In this document: piece by piece, positions 60,782 to 64,000 of the stretch
Position numbering within the stretch: the first letter of the stretch is position 1
Layout of the letters: each line of letters opens with the position of its first letter
Origin: Welwitschia mirabilis
Lineage: Eukaryota; Gnetophyta; Gnetopsida; Welwitschiales
Direction of reading: 5' to 3'
NCBI GenBank assembly: GCA_051453625.1
Contig: JBOZIK010000001.1
Span: 923,004 to 987,003, forward strand
Length of the DNA stretch: 64,000 nucleotides
The notes under the pieces: model-generated
Told to the model about the DNA's origin: nothing
What the model saw: the letters and a program-made list of their open reading frames with translations, nothing else
The model's database searches: none
Position numbers and translations under genes: made by a program

Positions 60782-61315
60782 TAAGTGTGATGTCAGGTGA
60801 TTATGTATATTGAGTGTGATGTCAGGCCCTCAAGTATGACATCGGTCCATCAAGTGCAACATTGGATCATCAAGTATGACATTAGATCCCTCATGCTAAT
60901 GGGTAAAATAGGTTATTTTAGAGAGGCAACAGATGGTTCTGTGCTTGTAAGTGACAAGTGCAACATTGATCACCCAAGTGTGATGTTATCTAGCTAAGTG
61001 CGACATTGGGCTTCCTTGGTTAAATGGATAGAATAAGCAATTTCTTTAAAAAATGATGGAATTTGGGCCTATGAAGGAAAAGTGCAATGTCGGGCATCCA
61101 AGTGCAACATTAGCCATCCAAGTGCAACATCAGACTTTGAGGGGCTTCAGAATGCTGCACTGAGTTTGATGAGATTAAGTGTAACATCGGGTACCCAAGT
61201 GCGACGTCGACTATCAAAGTGCAATGTTGAACTTTAAGGGGCTTTGGAATGCTATGTTTAGTTTGATGAGATCAAGTGCTATGTTAGCCTTTCAAGTACA
61301 ACATTGGAGCCCTTT
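60782..61315 (+). repeat. Minisatellite with AAGTGCGACATCGG-type core
   Basis: About twenty diverged copies of a ~20-bp core (AAGTGYRACATYRGnnnYCC) recur through this stretch. They are also grouped into a longer unit of ~115 bp that includes GGGGCTT.GGAATGCT and GTTTGATGAGATCAAG (at ~61140 and ~61240). Non-coding. Confidence 0.7.
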
Positions 61316-61618
61316 AGTTTACTGTAGTTCAGGGTTTTAATTTTTTTGTAGTTAACTTAAGTTGATTGAATTTAACTAAGGTTTGATTAACTATGTTTAA
61401 CTATTATTTTAGAGTTAGGTTAAACCATGATCCACCACTATAACTAACTTCATGATCCCCTCATTTTTTTCTTCTTTTGTCATATGCCTCTATAATCAAA
61501 TTGGTAATTCTTTTATTTATTCTTCTGCTTGTCTTTTTCTATTTCATTTTTTTATTTTAATATTTTTCTTTTCCTTTTCTTGCTTTTTATGCAAGTCCTT
61601 CCAATGCCTACTTCTACC

Positions 61619-61626
61619 TATAAATA
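61619..61626 (+). promoter_or_regulatory. TATA box (candidate)
   Basis: CTATAAATAC, a perfect plant TATA box, lies 56 bases before an ATG (61675) that opens a long decayed frame. A start site near 61650 would leave a leader of about 25 nt. Confidence 0.45.
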
Positions 61627-61674
61627 CAAGTTCCCTCTAGCATTTTTGAATGTACTTCTTCCTCTAGTTAAGGT

Positions 61675-62600
61675 ATGGCTTCTAGACTTTACCTTATCAT
61701 TTCTTGGCATTCTACCAATGTCAGATCTGTAGAATTGGAATTATAGCAACATACTTCAGATTAATGGTTTTTTTGGATCTTTTCCTCTAATCTCTTAGTT
61801 CGTTGTGGCTATTCATCGTTCTATGTTCATCATCATACTATTCTTTTCATCTTAGATTCCTTATATTCTTCCTTTGATTTAGATACTAATACCATTACTC
61901 ATCCTCGGCATAGTCCAATTCAAATTTCAAAGGAAAGCATCAAGGTGGTCTTCAGAATAACTGAATGTGATCGTATTCCTTCCAAAGTATCTCATTTTGA
62001 TAAGGAGTTTTGTTACTTCTTGGAAAATTGCTTAGATGATTTTGTATGTGTGTGGGAGATGGATATCCACTACCATGAAATTTCTACTGTCAATTTTACC
62101 ACTTCATATTTTGTAGCTTCTGGAGAGCTAATTGCTTATAGGGCCTTTTTTCATGATTGAGTGAGTGAGGTTTTCATCTATATAATTCACTTGTTCCCTT
62201 TTATGAATAGTGGAGTTTCTTTTTGGGCCTTGTTTATCTATTCTTCTACTCTTTTCAGTTGACCCACTTGAAGAAGATAAATGATAGGGTAAAGTGTTTT
62301 TATGAACATATTTTATTAAGTTTATATTTTACTCCTACGAGTCTAGAGGGTCTATAACTATCTACAGCTATTTCTATAGATTCTTCTTATATTTTCTCTC
62401 CTCATGAGATTCTTTCTTGATCTTTATTATATCTTTGTTCTTCCTCATCTATGGAGAGTGAAGGCTCTAGGAGTTATGACTCTAAAGAGATATCTCAAGG
62501 TACTTTTTCTAGTCTATCTAAGGTATGGATTTTGTTGAGGAATATTGCTATTAAGTATATTTCTGATAACTCTAATTTTTGGCATTTGGTGTTTTGTAGA
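61675..62600 (+). pseudogene. Unrecognised decayed coding region, first part
   Basis: From the ATG at 61675 one frame runs to ~62270 with a few stops (TAG and TAA near 61744-61760, TGA at 62158), each one C-to-T step from CAG, CAA or CGA. It includes the open stretch 61945-62160 (MVFRITECDRIPSKVSHFDK... FFHD). After a one-base shift near 62286 it continues through FYEHILLSLYFTPTSLEGL to ~62520. GTATGG at ~62523 and TTTTGTAG at ~62598 could be the ends of a short intron. No domain is recognised. GC and CpG content are higher than in the flanking DNA. It could be a transposon ORF of unknown type, a decayed host gene, or a captured fragment. Confidence 0.4.
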
Positions 62601-62749
62601 AGAGTAAAGCTTTGAATCTCCTGACTCTTCCCATTAAAAACATGATATAGCTCTAGTGAATCACCCTATGCCTATGAAACTAGAAGATAGAAAGGATGCA
62701 TACCTCAGCTTTTCTCGGTGACACTAGTCTTGTGTGATATTACCCACTA

Positions 62750-62815
62750 ACATCTCTTTCTTTTTTTCCTTCTTCTTCTTTTTTTCTTTTTTCTTTTTTT
62801 GTTTTCTTTTGACAT
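62750..62815 (+). other. Polypyrimidine tract
   Basis: Almost pure T/C over ~60 bases, ending GACATAG. It could be the branch/3' splice tract of an intron preceding the exon at 62844 or a simple repeat. Confidence 0.5.
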
Positions 62816-62843
62816 AGGTATTTGTTTACTTTATTTTAGATTT

Positions 62844-62942
62844 CTCATGTAGAAACTTTGGTAGAGGAGTATATGGATTTTATCCCATGGCCTCCAAAGA
62901 AGATCTCTCTTCGGCAGCTAAGGGAGGAGTGCATTATTGTAA
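62844..62942 (+). pseudogene. Possible internal exon, 33 codons
   Basis: Flanked on the left by TTTATTTTAG and on the right by GTAAGT, the consensus plant acceptor and donor. The 99 bases between are one stop-free frame (starting ISHVETLVEEYMDF, ending LREECII), divisible by three. Product unknown. Confidence 0.4.
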
Positions 62943-63091
62943 GTGAAACTTTTTCTTATGTCCCTTCCACTAGCTTCTTCATGGATTTATTTTTTCCTTT
63001 CAAATCTCAATGAGAAGAGGTACTTAATGATTTTGACACCTAAATAGATTAAGATGGACATGTTCTATTCCACCTCCTATTTTTAGCCTTT

Positions 63092-63418
63092 AGGTCAAAG
63101 TCCTCCTATTGCTCGCTCTTCTCTAAAAACTTCTTGTTACCCACTTGTAGCTTCATAATTTATTGTTAATGAATAAGGCCAAGTTTCTTATCGTACTTAT
63201 CAGCTTCTGTTAATGGTGGAGACCTTGTATCCTAAGATCAAGGAGTTAATAGACCAGATAGGGGATTACCACTCCCTTTCTAGTCTTTTGCATGCACAAT
63301 TTACACATCCTTTATGCCTAGATGATGTCTACACCCATCAACGATCTAAGGTAGTAGATGTATCATGGGACTTTGAATGTAGCCGTTCTTCTTGTTTCAC
63401 CCCCCATTGTTCTTCATA
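63092..63418 (+). pseudogene. Possible further exon, unrecognised
   Basis: After CTATTTTTAG (an acceptor-like end near 63091) a frame opens at PLGQSPPIARSS, crosses two stops (near 63156 and 63171), and contains the clean stretch 63213-63419 (MVETLYPKIKELIDQIGDYH ...) to a TAG. No family is recognised. Confidence 0.35.
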
Positions 63419-63460
63419 GTAAGAGTGACCTCCTCTACTCTGAGATCTCTATAATATGGT

Positions 63461-63640
63461 GGATATGATGAAGTTATTTTACTACATGGATTATCATAGG
63501 ATTAAAGAGTGCAAGTCTATGAGAGATTTCCTTTTGATGTTGGAGAATGAGGTGGAGAACATGCATTTGTTAGAGAAGAAATTACAGGTAGATGGGCAGA
63601 TGCTTCACGAATGATAGAAAAAAATTAGGCTATTTTATCT
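63461..63640 (+). pseudogene. Coiled-coil-like segment, unrecognised
   Basis: A 53-codon open stretch with heptad-like leucines (FLLMLENEVENMHLLEKKLQ) follows the previous frame. It ends in two stops. It probably belongs to the same decayed gene or element. Confidence 0.3.
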
Positions 63641-63664
63641 TCTTATCTAGCAAAGATTTAGAGG

Positions 63665-63991
63665 ATGATTTGGACTTGTGTAGATCATTTGTCCATTACT
63701 ATTAATGACATAGATGTGCTGTATCATGGCAGGGAGCTCTTGAAAGAACATCTATTAGGAACTTTAGTTGCTTACAGTAAGATTCATATGAAGCTCTATA
63801 AGTGGTTGTATCTTATTACTAAGGCAGATTCTTTAGCTGCTTCTTCTTCAATAGAAATCAGTATTTCAATGGTTCCTACACAACCTATTAGGATGGACAT
63901 AATTCTAGGTGGAACGAAGCCTTCTATCCCAGGCATCGAGGGTCACAACCCTGTTATTTTTTTTGTGGAGGATCTTCTTTCTCCTCATTAA
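63665..63991 (+). pseudogene. Unrecognised 108-codon frame at window edge
   Basis: MIWTCVDHLSITINDIDVLY... to the TAA near the window end. It is the longest unexplained open frame in the window and shares strand and base composition with the frames from 61675 on, so it is probably the same unit. No domain, signal or membrane segment is evident. The region may continue past the window. Confidence 0.35.
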
Positions 63992-64000
63992 TGATGTTTT

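Noticed and set aside
1-64000. tRNA, rRNA genes or CRISPR arrays
   Set aside because: No sequence with intact tRNA arms or rRNA similarity was seen; the tandem arrays have diverged units without the spacer structure of CRISPR, and the DNA is plant nuclear.

Overview
The window is plant nuclear DNA, most likely from a flowering plant. It is very AT-rich and consists almost entirely of old, decayed transposable elements. The retroelement families seen (Tat-type and chromovirus-type Ty3/gypsy, SIRE-type and other Ty1/copia, plant L1-type LINEs) are those of seed plants, and the only intact gene is a plant AAA-ATPase. I cannot name the species. Element reading frames are full of stops, most of which could have come from CAA, CAG, CGA or TGG by C-to-T change on one strand or the other, as expected for long-methylated repeats. 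Six runs of N (8391-8490, 9027-9166, 23216-23315, 24060-24159, 29221-29320, 31380-31389) mark assembly gaps.

Layout. 1-4650: remains of a Tat-like gypsy element (tRNA-Met primer site, gag, protease, no polymerase), with a ~0.9 kb leader repeat on both sides. 4650-11280: mostly featureless AT-rich DNA with two tRNA-like SINE candidates, two copia pol fragments, a ~41-bp minisatellite and an ATC/AAT microsatellite. 11280-25227: copia element C (+), split in its integrase by a SIRE-like copia composite on the minus strand (LTR1 - gag/pol/env-like - LTR2 - gap - gag piece - LTR3) bounded by the 5-bp target duplication CATAG. 25228-29220: chromovirus D (-), inserted into the resumed copia C. 29321-30880: copia F pol (+). 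32500-34500: a GC-rich, CpG-containing island carrying the single intact gene, an intronless AAA-ATPase of the BCS1/AATP1/HSR4 class (-). 34730-37075: 5'-truncated LINE 1. 38560-45535: nearly full-length LINE 2. 46740-47040: LINE 3 RT fragment (-). 53670-55637: LINE 4 ORF1 without RT (-). 55638-60760: chromovirus E (-), same family as D. 60782-61315: a minisatellite. 61619-63991: a TATA box followed by decayed, apparently intron-containing reading frames on the plus strand that I do not recognise.

There is no operon-like or pathway logic. The biology is one probably active stress-type AAA-ATPase gene surviving in a nested retrotransposon graveyard. I found no convincing new molecular system. 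The best leads are the three-LTR composite, the unrecognised spliced-looking coding region at the right edge, and two assembly gaps that the sequence suggests are false.
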